Shown here one piece after another: positions 25,376 to 39,600 of a DNA stretch of 64,000 bases. The notes beneath the pieces were generated by a model. It was not told the DNA's origin. It made no database searches and saw nothing but the letters and a program-made list of their open reading frames with translations. The stretch covers positions 51,290,198 through 51,354,197 of the forward strand of contig OZ025244.1 of the NCBI GenBank assembly GCA_964019155.1, read 5' to 3'. This stretch comes from Osedax fenrisi (lineage: Eukaryota > Annelida > Polychaeta > Sabellida > Siboglinidae). How positions within the stretch are numbered: the stretch's first letter is position 1; each line of letters starts with the position of its first letter. Made by a program: the position numbers and the translations under genes.

Positions 25376-26191
25376 TTGGTAGTCATATATGGTTGATGAA
25401 ATATTTCTCTAGTATAATTATGAACACATGCGTGCACGATTTAATTCAGTAAATGAAACAATAACCAATATGTATAGTTGTATGTTTATTAATGTATAGT
25501 TGAGTAGCGATAGTGGTGTACCCATAGTGTGTAAAGTTATACCGGATTACTTGTTTAAAATGTTTAAAATATAAAAATAAAAACTAATGCGTGTTACGTA
25601 ATAAATGTTGTAGGACATACGAGAGGACATAGAACAACGGAGAAATATTAAAGGATATATATATATATACAGATTATAAAATAATAATATTGATATACAT
25701 ATATTATACGATATAATATTATACATAGACATAGCATATTTATATATATACATAGATTATAAAATAATAAGATTCATATACAGATATTAGACAATATAAT
25801 AGTATAATACATATTTGCATATAACAGTAGAGTATATACCACTTAATATAAATTGTATATATTATGTAGAGTAATTCAACGTTGATGGAATAATAGTATA
25901 GTGGATATATAGTATAATATACCTATGTTATAATATAATGGAAGGTGTGCTACTTGTTAACCTGAACATAATGAATAACTGTTCAAATTAAACGTTCTTA
26001 ATAATAAATTACGCGATAAATAATAATGATATGGTGATGATATAAAATTCACAAAAATAAAATTAATAATCGATTGTTAAACGATAAAGGTAGAGATGAA
26101 GGTAGAAAGTAAACGGAGAACGGAAGTGTTGTGTGGCGATCGGGTCGTATGTACAAGAGCAGTGGTCTCAGTGTGTCTGTCCGTCCGCGGG
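25376..26191. other. 3' flank of the metalloprotease gene
   Basis: AT-rich. It should include the 3' UTR, immediately below the stop at 26,192. The nearest AATAAA on the minus strand that I noticed is around 25,483-25,490, about 700 bp beyond the stop; a closer variant signal may exist. A plus-strand open frame at 26,096-26,365 is antisense to the last exon. Confidence 0.4.
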
Positions 26192-26275
26192 TTAACAATT
26201 ACCCTGAACAATAGAGATCTGATCTATAGCGATATCGCCGCTATAAGCCTTGGCTCTGACGGCTTCGAAAGTTAT
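26192..26275 (-). CDS. Metalloprotease exon 20 (MAM end and stop)
   Basis: Acceptor CTCCCCCGCAG after a C-rich tract. Encodes ITFEAVRAKAYSGDIAID, QISIVQGNC and TAA. FEAxR, GDIAIDxI and GxC are the closing motifs of MAM domains. The protein therefore ends at the last MAM Cys. Confidence 0.9.
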   Translation of the reverse strand: MTFEAVRAKAYSGDIAIDQISIVQGNC

Positions 26276-27830
26276 CTGCGGGGGAGGGGAGATAGGGGTG
26301 TTAGTTTACGTGTGGGCAAAGTTAGCATTACAAGTGTTGTTAACGTTTGTATTAGATGTCGATAGTTTAAATTATGTGAAATAGGTATGAATACAATATT
26401 GTATTTAATATATGATGATAATAAAGTAAAATATATACACAGATAACCAACGTAAACTTAGAAACCCCGACAACTCAGATTTTTAATGAGACCAAGTTAT
26501 ATATCTATGTAAAATACATGTAAGAACAATTCTCTATCTTAGAAACCCGGTATTTCATACAAATTATGTCGGTTTCTTCGAGTCTGAGTTATAATTAGTT
26601 GACTATATACCAGTATCTTTTTATGAGGTATTGTGGACTATTTCACCATCGCAAATATTATATTTGACTCTCATATTTTAATTTTTTTCCCATAAAAAAA
26701 GATTTTTTACATAATCAATCATATCACAATAATATTAATGTATAGATCAGTAGATGTATTTTATTAGAACGCGTTTCATATAAAATTTAAAAAAAATATT
26801 TATTGTAACTTTGTCCCCACAATGTGGGGCCCACATTCAATCCTTAACAAATACACCGTTCATATTGCTAACGGTTTGTCCGGCGGCCAGGTGAACCCTC
26901 ATCCGTTTTCGGTGCCAGTACTGGTCCACGGCGCCCTGTAGAGACAGCACGTTCTCGTTACCCCCGTGTCCAGTCTTGTACACTTGTAGCGAGCCTATGT
27001 GGAAACCGAACATGTGGTACCGGAAGTCTAGGCAGTAGTCGCCCGCCGACAGCACTGAGGGAAGCGAAATCCTACAACGAACCGTATAATATATCATACT
27101 TTATATATGTGATGTACGACAACATACGAAAATATAATATATTACTTTGAAGCAGCACTTTAGGAGGATACATTATTTAAATATATTTATAAATTAACAG
27201 GACAAAATATAAATTCTTCAAATAAATATTATTATTATTATTATATATTTTATGTTGTATATATTTTAATATAATATACTAAGTTTTATACTATGTTTGA
27301 TATACTTAATGATATATTATATATATTTAATTTACGATGGGCGATAACGATGTAAAATATTCAATATTATTGTGAAGACCTTCAGGAGGAACAACACGAA
27401 TAAATAATATAGATGACAATTGAGAAGAGAACAATAATGTCTTCTAATAAAATACTATTATTATTATTATTTATTATTATTTAACAACTTGCTAGTAATT
27501 GCATCGTATAAATAAATTCTGCTATATATATATACGCTATATTATACTAATTTGTCTACATTACACGTACCTGGCCTTATCGCCCGCATATCTAGGTTGA
27601 GAGCCGGTACTGCTAGCCTCAATGTAGATGTAGAATCCGGTACCCCCGAACCCTCTGCTAGGACCGGTGGGGTTACTAGGCGTGGGGCCAGACCACAGCG
27701 TCCAGTCGAAGTCATCGGTTGACCGTTCCTGTAGCATACCGCACAGTTGAGTGGCGGCGTGATCGGTGTTGGAGCCACCGTCGCTCTCGAACGAACAGCT
27801 CCAGCTCTGAGACTAGGTGTGCGATGTGGT

Positions 27831-27883
<53 letters not shown>

Positions 27884-30435
27884 TGTGGTTAGGTGTGTAA
27901 TACGAGATAGGTATGCGTAACGTAACGTAACGTATTCTATATATATATATATTATATATATATATATATAAATAAATATACGAATATTTTGAAGTCGTTT
28001 AAAATATAATAAAAAAAGGAAATTATTGTAACCAAAATATCTGACATCTATTATGATTTTAAATGTCATTAAACATGTTAACTTAAATATAAATTAAATA
28101 CATATATGTATATATTCAAAGAATGGACAATACAAAATAAATTTAATATTAAATATTGTTACCTGATTTGGATTAACTCCGGTAGTAGTTCTGCTAGCAG
28201 TGGTAGTAGTAGGATGCGTAGTGGGTACATGAGTGGGGCGAGTAGTCGACCAACTTGATGTGGTAGATCTTGTAGTGGGCGTACTTGTAGTGGGCGTACT
28301 TGCTGCGGTAGTACTGGTAGCTATAATCGAAGCCCGGGAAACTGCATCTACACAAATGTAATGATTCTATAATTATATAATGTTATTACTAATTGTATTG
28401 CTAATATTATTAATATGCAAATCGCTATTATTATTAAACAGTATAGTATCACGGTATACCGGTATACCGATATACAGTATATATACTATTTTATTATAAT
28501 GTTTATTATTTACAAAAAAAAATCTATATAATATATTTCATTATATCGAAGTTACTCTTCTTCTTCTTATAACCGCGAGACATTTACATTTTAATTTTGT
28601 TAATTTTGTAATATTCTTAATTTTACAAAGTATGATATTCATATCAAATATTTTTACTTTATACTTTCGACTAATTATGTTCTTAAATAAATATAAATCA
28701 ATAATTATTGTGTTACTGTATCACTTATACTATATCACTTATACCCATAGACATCTAAGGGGCGATGACATATATAGTAATAATATAAATATATAAATAC
28801 ATAACGTCTTCGCTCATACCATATATAGTAATATCGCTATAGAAATATTGTGGTTTACCCAGAATGCCGATGGCGAGTTCCTCTTCGTGTTCGGCGATGT
28901 CCGACCAGGTGTCGCTGTAGTAAACATTATCGTAACTGTCCGCCAGGGAGTCGAACTTGTAGTTAGCCACGCCCACTCCGACCGGATGAATCACTACGCC
29001 GGAAAGCATCAAAGAGCTCGAGATGTTCACAGACGCCTGTGAGAGATGTAGTGCGATATTAGAGTACACGTTATATAATATCCAATGAAACCGAGATAAA
29101 TGCAAATTACTAATATATAGACATTAAAGGTTATATACCAAAGGTTATATTTAATAATAGTTAATGATATTAACAATAAATAGTGTTGATAATAAGTATG
29201 TACTTTGTAGGAACATTATGATTCTATGCATTCGATGTGAATATATTCTTTCATAATATACGTATATATATATATAGTATAAATTTTAATAATAATAACA
29301 TTATAAAGTATAACAATATTACAATGTTACAAATTTTATAAAACATGTAAATATATAATAATGTACGTGTAGTATATGTGTATTTATATTCGAGTGAATG
29401 TGTGTATGTGTGTAACCTTATCGGGCGACATGTTATCCGTTATGAGAACAATGTGTTTATGCGCAGAGGGTCTCGAGAATGATTTATTTGCAAATAGTTC
29501 ATCTCTGGCGTGTTTCAATCCGGAGTAGATATCACTTTCTCCGTTTGAAATCGGTAATAAATCTGAAAGTATTAAATATTAAGATATATGTATAGTAATA
29601 TAAATGTATATTAAATATTAATTTGAATAATTAATTAATATCCGTGAAGTAGTCTAGTATACGTGAATTATTATATTGTATTCACGTACATCATTATGTA
29701 AGTTACATACACGCACATGTATACATAATACTTATTGATTTAAAAAGTACATGTACTAATGTACCAGTTTTCTACTAATTTCATTTATGACGAATATAAA
29801 TATATATGTATAGAATATTGTTAATATATGTAAAATAAGTAATACTATTACCTCTTCGAATTAAACACATATACGTATACGTATATATATGCATATATGC
29901 ATATGCCTTTTCATATATGTATATATTAACTTTTCTATAATGAGTAACTTATACAGTATAAGCAAAGTCCGCTTTGGTATAATCTAGCTATTAAGATGGT
30001 TATGTATGCATATTAACAAATTAATAAGTAATACATATGATAATCTGTCCATAATATATCGGTTCTACTCTCTCTCTCTCTACTATCTATGCGCTGATAA
30101 CACAGAATATATCACTAATATATTCTCTATATTACGGTCGCTTAATACAATAGATCCTCACCGATAGTAGAAGAAATTAGCCCCCTATCGGTATCAAACG
30201 AGAAATGAGTGCGCGGCTTCTCGGCGAAGGTCAACAGAGCGTAACGGATACAAGCTCCGCCCATCGAGTTAGTCAGTCTGTCAATCACTAGCTTCACGAA
30301 GTCCTTGCTAAGTTTAAAGTTCGCGGCATTCACGTGACGAGATATGTCCAGCGCGAAAGTCAGGTCCAACATCACGCATTCTAAATAGGAAACGGTAAAC
30401 AGATGTTTTATTCTATATATCGAAGCTATAGATAT

Positions 30436-30481
<46 letters not shown>

Positions 30482-31490
30482 TATAGATATATTATTTTAA
30501 TATTATTATTTTATTATTAATATTATTTTATTTTGGTGTAATTATCATACATAGAAGTTACATGAAATTACATCCAGGAACTTAGATGAAAATATCTCAA
30601 ATGTTTCACTTATAACAAAATATCTAAAATGTCCTTTCAAAAATATATATATATATATTTTTTAAATAATCATGGTTTTCGTTAATACGCATAGATATTC
30701 GTAGTTGAATTATTACTTAGTCAACATTATGCAAATAATATTACTCGTAAACGATATTAGTATAGTCGTGTCTAATTATATGAGTAGTTATATTACACAA
30801 CTCCTATGCTTATGATTAAGTTGATTACCAGATTTCACGTGACAATATTGGTGGTAATGGTGGTGGTGGTTGTTGTTAGGGTTTACTAATGATATTGTGT
30901 GCTTGTATGTCAAATATACACTATATATATGTACCTGGTTTTGTTGTTGTATGGTTGGGGTCGTCAGTTAATGACAACTCTACGCTGAATCCTCGTCGTG
31001 TGTTTACCCATCCGACGCTCTGATTGGCTCGAAACAATAACAACATCTCGTTATCTTTGCTCGTCAGAATATCGTTTGGTCGAGTGTAACCGCAGAATCT
31101 AATCACGTTAAGATTCGAGGTTGACACATTTATCATAGAGGTTCTTACTAATACTTATTTAACTAATTCTTATACTAGTGCTTATACTAGTGCTTATACT
31201 AGTGCTAATTAGTATTGTATACGTGTCAACAGAATTAAGGAACTATAGACTATGTAAATACGTGGTACGTGACTTTAATTATTTATTTCAGAATAAATAT
31301 ATGTTTTCATTATTGTTGTAAATAATTATATTATTTGAAATAATTGAAAATGTATCTATATTAATATTTAAATTGTATATCTAGAAGTATAATTATAATA
31401 AATTACTTTTATATGTTGATAATCATTTTATTTATCAAAATTATGTTGATATAATTTAATATATATATATAAATTGTAGGTATTAAATAT

Positions 31491-31537
<47 letters not shown>

Positions 31538-32382
31538 CCACCACGCCTGAGAAGTATGTATTACTACATGGAGTGGTTAAACTTGAAGGTTAACGGTTAA
31601 AGGTTAATATCACCGGAACGAACGTGTCCCCTAGCACACTCACGTGCACGTGATGTTGGTGGCACTAACCTAGGCCCTGGAACACCTAGATGACCGTCGT
31701 ATTGTACCTCTAGCCAATGCTGACAGGTGGACAGAGACCTGCCCCCAATGTACATGGCGAACTCGTCCTTGAACTGCAGGGTAATCTTCTTACCCACGGG
31801 TGCCTAGAGCGAGGGTACGGTGTTGTATAGAAATAACGATGTAGGTATGTGACCTATATATGTGATGGGGGTTTATAATTATAGTTATATTTGTTTATAA
31901 TTATATATATATATATATTTATATATTTACATACAAATATATAAATGACCTTACAATTTAATGGTATCTTCATTAAAATATTTATAATTTAATTTAATTT
32001 AACTATTGTCTTTAAAAAATATCTAAATTCTAGATAGAAGATTAATATAATTGCATCGCATGCATGCTATGTATGCTATATAACCATGGTTATACCGATA
32101 AATAATTATAATATAAAAATAAATAATTAAAATATGTAGTTACAAAAACTGATAATACTTATTCATCATTATTAACCCAATATAAGGTGTGAAGTTTAAC
32201 ATTAATACAAATTAGCTGGCGTTATAATTATAAATTGAACACATATATAAGTATGATAGAGTATTTCGTAGTTATTTAAAATGACAAATAACGCCTCCAC
32301 ATTATTTTAGGGAATGTTCTAATTGCGTTTTACGTAATTACTTATTATTTCGAATATACGCATATATATATATAAGTTATAA

Positions 32383-32430
<48 letters not shown>

Positions 32431-35400
32431 TATAGGTCAGTAGGTAGTCTCAGGTAGATTTGGTACTGACCAGCTATGGTATACTCGCGAGCTAACCACG
32501 TGAGCTAACCACGTGATCTACCCACGTGATATAGTCACGTGAGCTAACCTTAACCAGCCACGAACACTCCACGTGACTCTCGTAGCTCTTAGTGGTGCGG
32601 AAACCGGGGCTCTCAATCGTCGCTTTGCCGGACAGGTTCACCACTCCTCCGCACTGAACTATTGTTATAAACCATTGTTATAAAGCATTGTTACAAGCGC
32701 GATTATGTAATGTATAACGGCACACATGTATATATATGTATATAATTATATAAATTAGTTCTTTATTTATATATATTAACCACTATTGTTTACTTTAAAT
32801 CATAAAAACATTATAACATTATAATGATAATTATCGCGTACATTATAGTATACTATATACGTATACGTTATATAACATCGTGTATCACGTGATATGCATA
32901 TTTCTAGGTAATCGCGGCGTCGTAGCGGCGCGTGTTATAACCATGTTTGCCGTCCTCGATACGTTCACAATAATCACCGGTGAAACCTGAATAAATTAGG
33001 CGGAGAGAGAGAGAGTTAGAGAGAGTGAGAGTTAGAGAGAGAGAGAGTTAGAGAGAGAGAGAGTTAGAGAGAGAGAGAGTTAGAGAGAAAGAGAGTTAGA
33101 GAGAGAGTGAGAGTTAGCGGTTTCAGTCGTTGTTATTGTTATCGTTATTACTACTTCCTGTTATTGCGTAATGATTTCCATTTGGCGATATTGTTTATTA
33201 ACGATCTATATCGCTTAATCACCGGTACATTTGTATGCGTACAGTAATACATGGGAATATATTATACAGAGAGAGAATAACAATAGATTACATTATCTTA
33301 CAGAATTGTATCGACATATTATATTATCTTTATTTGTATAGATTTATATAATAGTCTTTTTATCGTTATCAGATTTATGATAGTATACTATACTATAGTA
33401 GTTTCACAATTACTATAGTAATTGTAGCAGATAAAAAGTACCGAGACAATTACACATATATCATGATGATAAGAACATTGTACTTAGTATAATAATGAAG
33501 AATTAATTAACAAATAATTACATATGTCATTGACTCCTTATTTATACTATAGTATATACATATATGTATATATATATTTACATTTTGTACAAAATGTAAA
33601 GATTATATACAAAGCTATAGAACGATACTACTATACTCCATACGCTCTATATATAATGTAACTTACGTATAGATGATTCTGTACATTATGTATATACGAA
33701 TATAAATATATTAATAATAATATTAAATGCGATGTCACGATCTTCATATATTTGAAACATATACGATACGCTTTACAAATAATGTTAACACCCCAATGTT
33801 ACTAATGATTAATGAGGGTGGGTATTAGCATCGCTTACCTGGAGAACATATGCAGACAGCGCAGTTCTTGGGGTTCTGGTATCCCTCTCTCTGGCAGGGA
33901 TGCGGGGTATCTTGTTTACACTCGGCTGTCGGACACATTGTTAACGTGAACATCATAACTCTAATACACTCAATTGTTATGTAACATTACATAATATCGC
34001 GGTGTGTTGGCAAGGACACGTTGAAATGGACATTAAAGGTACATCTTACAATGCAGGCCACACCTTACCCGTATAGGCTGTCCACCACAACACATGCACT
34101 TCATCACAGGATTATTGTATTATAGTTTATATATATTTATATTATTATTATGTTAAATTAAGTATAATTTATTAACATATAATATTATCCTATAGGATAA
34201 AAATTAACATCATTGTCGTTATTGTTATTTGGTGGAGTCCTTTCATCCCATCCAGGAACTTAGATGAAGTTTTCACTTATAACCATATATGGCTCTAATG
34301 TCCCTTCGAAGCCGCTCTCATGTTAATGCATCCATGGTTTTAACGAGAGCCGATCATTTATTTATACACAATTATATAAGATCACTTCTAAGTAATATTC
34401 TAAGACCCATTTTATAAAATTAATTAATGGTCCGGACGAGGCTAGAACCCGTGTCCTACAGCTTGTGTGTCTGACGCCTTAGCCACTGAGCCACACAGGC
34501 AGTTTTAAATTATATATATATATATATATATATATACAATAACCTATATTTGATATATGTCATAGGTAGGACACATTATAACACCTCTAAGGCAGCTAAT
34601 TCGACTATCGTATTAACTATTCACCTCTTAGAAGCCCTCTAGCCTCTATAGCTAGCCTCTGGGCGGTAATGCCGCTACATTACTAAGCCCGCCGACACAA
34701 GTGTACCTAATAGGTATTACCTATAGTTGTATACCTACACGCGTGTACACAATGCAATGTACATTATCGCCTCCGTCGTTTACAAACTTAGACGGCATTA
34801 GAGCGCGGCGATTATGAAACAGATACACCCTATACACACTATACACACTATACACTACGGTAGTGGTAACTAATCCCTCACTTAACCGCATCGAATGCGC
34901 TCTATATGTAAACCACGTCCCGTGCAGTACTACAGTCTGTGTAGTGAGCTAATCGACCCAACGAGCGGTGCCCTTAATCCGTGTGACCGGCGTGTTGGTT
35001 ATAGTATACACACATTGGCTACACAGGTTATATAACCTATATAGTGTATATGGGTTATAGCTCGTGTTGTATCGTATGACCGACGTGTTGGCTATATTGT
35101 TACACATGCTATAGCCTATATATAACCTTTGTATACAAAGATTATATAATCTATATAACTATGCAGTATATAGGTTATAGGCTATAACCTGTAGCTAATG
35201 TATACAATATAACCTAAGCTGTAACCTATACAATGTATGCAGAGAGATAGGGTTGTAACGTAATACATACGAGGTTCGTGTGTCAGTAGAAACCTTTACA
35301 ATATACCAGGTTGATCACTTTCGAGTCGAGGAACGAGAGTCCGAGTCGCTGCCCCATCTTAGATTGAAACAGCGGATCCAGAGCCGTCAACGTGTCCAAG

Positions 35401-36636
35401 TTATTCTTTGACGCATCCTTTATTATAAATAAGTAATATGTTTCAATATATTTATTTATATATACATATATTTATATATAAGGTTAATGTCAGTGATAAC
35501 GTAATAGATATATTAACAATGGAATGCAGGATATTTATGCGAATTCGAAGAACTTTACTTTAAAAAAGTAATTTAACAGCAATAATTAATAAATCCGATT
35601 CTACGCTTATGCATATTATCGCGAATTGCGAATATACATGAATAATAAGCGCGGTTTCCGTATATGTCAAACGTAATGGACGCAGAGCTAGAGAGGAAGT
35701 TGTTCTATCTAATTATGTGGTAATGGATGCAACCACAGACTTGGAGGGGGGCCCTCAAAGAGCCCCTCAAAGTCTATGGATGCAACGCGCTAGAGAAAAG
35801 CAAGGCCTATCGGATTAAGTCACGTGCTCGACGCATGCGTAGACTAACATTGGAAGCGTAGTGCATCACCGATCCGATATCGTACGGGATTCTATTATCA
35901 GTGGGCTGCTTAATGAACTGGTACTGGTAAGATCCGATATTCTCGTATTTCACCTGAACGATAAATAATAGTGAATACATGTATACTGTATATATTGTAC
36001 TCGTGTCGTATTGTTATCATTATATCTATATATATATATACAATACTCGATAGATTAAATATAAGAGAAAACTATGATTTTCGTCTTTTATAATTATAAT
36101 TACAATGTAATTCAGGGGACTCACCGGAAATGCTCAATAAATGTATTATATTATATTCCATTATAAAGATTAAGAAATGTAACGACTGATGATACCGATA
36201 CTTCAGATAACGATAGATAACAATTGTTCTACAAATCTATAAATAGATAACAATGGGTGCACTAACAATGATGTAATCATCTCTGTCGTCTCTTTGATGT
36301 TCGTGCCACAGTCCTAACGTATGTCCTATCTCGTGTACCACCACACCGAACTATAGGTGGCGGTATAGTAGCGAATGTAGTAGAGTGTATGTGCTGTAGT
36401 TTATGAGAGGTGGCATACTACCGCATACTACCGCATACTATAGTGCGTGTATTGTTTAAATTATCGGCATAAAATGTTATGCCATGACATTGTGTAGAAT
36501 ATAAGGATATAAGGCCGAATGTAAGCATGACAGAAGAATAAGAACATTCATTGTAGTAATAGTGATATAATTAAGTGCACGTTTTATTTTTTAATTATTC
36601 TATGTTCATTGAAGATATTCATATTAAATATGAATG

Positions 36637-36698
<62 letters not shown>

Positions 36699-39600
36699 GA
36701 GTTTTATATGATTTAGTTTCACTTAGTTTCACCTACATATTCTGAGATTATGATACGAACGAATGTACTAGTAATATAATAGTGTACATAACATAACAAA
36801 CACGTTCACTAAATAACAACTCCAGTTACACAGGCACCGCGCATTGTTAACGATCACGTGTTGTTTACATAGGGCAGCACCACGTGACCTAGTGTTGTGT
36901 ACAACTATAGAGCTATTCGTTATGTCACGTGACACACATACGCACACGTGACACACGCACCCACACTAACTTGTTGCATGCAGTTCCAGCCTATGTTCAT
37001 CTGTTGAGGTACCATGCCCGTCTTGCCGATGTAGGAGAAGCACCTACAGTAGTGGTAGGTAGTGGTCAATACTGGTCAGTAGTGGTCAATAGTGGTCAGT
37101 AGTGGCCAGTTAAGGGAATGCATTAATCATTGCTATACCGTAATAATATATTATGAGGTTATATCGAGAGATTTTCTATTAGCCGATTGAAGAAGCAAAT
37201 AAATAGAAAATGTGAAAAAGATGAAACAAAATAATGAAAGGAAAAAAAAGAACAAAATAAAAATAATAAAAATTACTTCACTCGATAAATGACTATTTCA
37301 TGACATCGTAGAATGTGTACTGTTTATTAAACAGTGTTTAATATAGCGCTATATTATTCAGTAGCACATAAGTTATGTAAGTATTACTTCATCAATAGTG
37401 TGAACACCCGTTAGACGTCACATGTAATTTATCGCTGAGATGTAGATTTACTATAGTATATTTGATATATTATATAACTATGACTAAGCCTAAATTACTA
37501 TTATATATATACAGGAGTAAATGGAGTATAGATGGTAGACCTAATGTATAATTGCAAGGGTATCGGTATTACTCATATTTATTGGATACCCCCCCCCCTA
37601 CTTTTACCATAACATTTATTTTGAATGGTTGGTACCCCCTACATACACACCATCGTTCCAGCGCCCCTACTACCAACACCATACCTTTAGATAGCATTGT
37701 GGTTTAGTATTGCGTATTGTATAATACGATATCGCGTCATAATCAGATAGATCATCGCTTCACAACGGTTGACCTACTACTACTGACCCTTGGTCATTCC
37801 TGGTGACAAGGACGTGTGGTTCGCTGATCTGGGTGGCCATGTCCTCTTCCACGAACGTTAAACACGTCTGATCCATCCACGACTGGAACCCGTTTCGTAT
37901 CCATTGTTGTTCTTGGGGTGCTGTATATCAATAGTAGTCGTGTAATATGTATATGTCAAGCATTTGTCACTGTCATATAGTTCGAATATTACTCATTTTC
38001 AAATATAGTAGTATACTACTACATTTTATATACTATAGTATTAGTATAGTATACTAGTATTAAAGCAATGCATACATAATACAAACAAGCTAGTTAGTTA
38101 GTTACCTATAGGTAGGAGACTAGAGTGTCTACAATGTTATTAATCGTAAGATTCTCACTTGCGTGCATAATGAATAGAGGTGTCCGAGATGTGGGCGTTC
38201 ACACTTACTGGTTGCCACATCCGCATGCACATAGTACTGTACGTACGCGTATAGGTCACACACGTAGGTGCGGGCACATATGGGGTAATGTTACATGATA
38301 CGTTACTATGCTAAATATCTTATTAGTATTACAATCGTAATTATTACAATTGTAATTAATAACAATTATACATTCTTATCGTGTTTAGTAACAATTATAT
38401 ATTATAATTTTAATTCCTAACAAATATCTATATACTCTATACTGTACGATATGCGTGACGATTTCTAGTGGAATATACGCGAGCAGACACTAGAACAATG
38501 CGCATTGTTGTATAACTAACAATGGTCTCCGTCGAATTTGTATCTGATCTGCCTGCCCCAACTCTTGAACGCTTGCTCGGCTTGCGTTTGTATCTTCCTC
38601 TTCACTCTTTTCGCCTGAAGTAGAGAGATAAGACATGACGCGATAAGCGGTGCGATGTCAGTGTTAATATCGATGTATCACACTTGTTTATTAATTACGT
38701 AATCATATTTGAATTTACATAAGAATAAAAATGCATTATATTTTCCAAATAATGTCATGCATATAATGCTATTAAATATCGTAGGTATTATAATATCGAT
38801 GTAAATATTAAGAATCGGTATTATATAATCGAAACTGTATATATATATATATATATACATACATAATATTAGCAATATAGTATACATACACGAGTACTAT
38901 TACATAATAGCGGAGCATACCTTACGACGTGTGCGTGTGGACTTCTTAGGTCTACTGTATCCGTGATATGCATCCGTCTGTGTGTAAGCGAATTTTAACG
39001 AATGTAGACAATAGTTAGCGGAATATGTAGACAATATGTATACAATATGTGCACAATGTAGACAATATGTATATAGTGTGGGCAATTGGTAGAGAAAATA
39101 GGCTTTGGTATATAATGTAGACAATTGATAGACGATGCATTCAATAGGTATACAATATGTAGACAATATGTAGGCTATGTTGACGATATCTATATAGTTT
39201 ACAATGTGTATAAAATGTAGTCAATGGGTAGAGAATGTTGAAAATTGGTAAACAATGTAAGCTATTGATATATAATGTAGACAATAAGTAGACAATTTAG
39301 GATATTGGTATATAACGTAGACAATGTATACAATAGGTATATAATAGTTAGCTAATATAGAGTCTATATTATAGACAATAGGTCAATATGGTTTCTATAG
39401 AAGGGTGTAAATACTATATTATATGCAAATACTATAGTACACAATATTTACTACACATTATATAACGTATATATATATAGCTATATATGTAGCTATATAA
39501 CTTGAATGATAACACAATATGTATCATAACAATAGTATATATCCATATCATGACATATTAGTAAGATGTATGTATAACTAAACTAATAACTAAATATCGA

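Noticed and set aside
26096..26365. 89-codon plus-strand open frame
   Set aside because: It is antisense to the last MAM exon, whose minus-strand reading has GDIAID and a stop with proper splice sites.
38521..38614. FDGD as the FxGD aspartate-switch motif of astacin propeptides
   Set aside because: It lies after the RVKR cleavage site and aligns with the first strand of the catalytic domain, so the match is probably coincidence.
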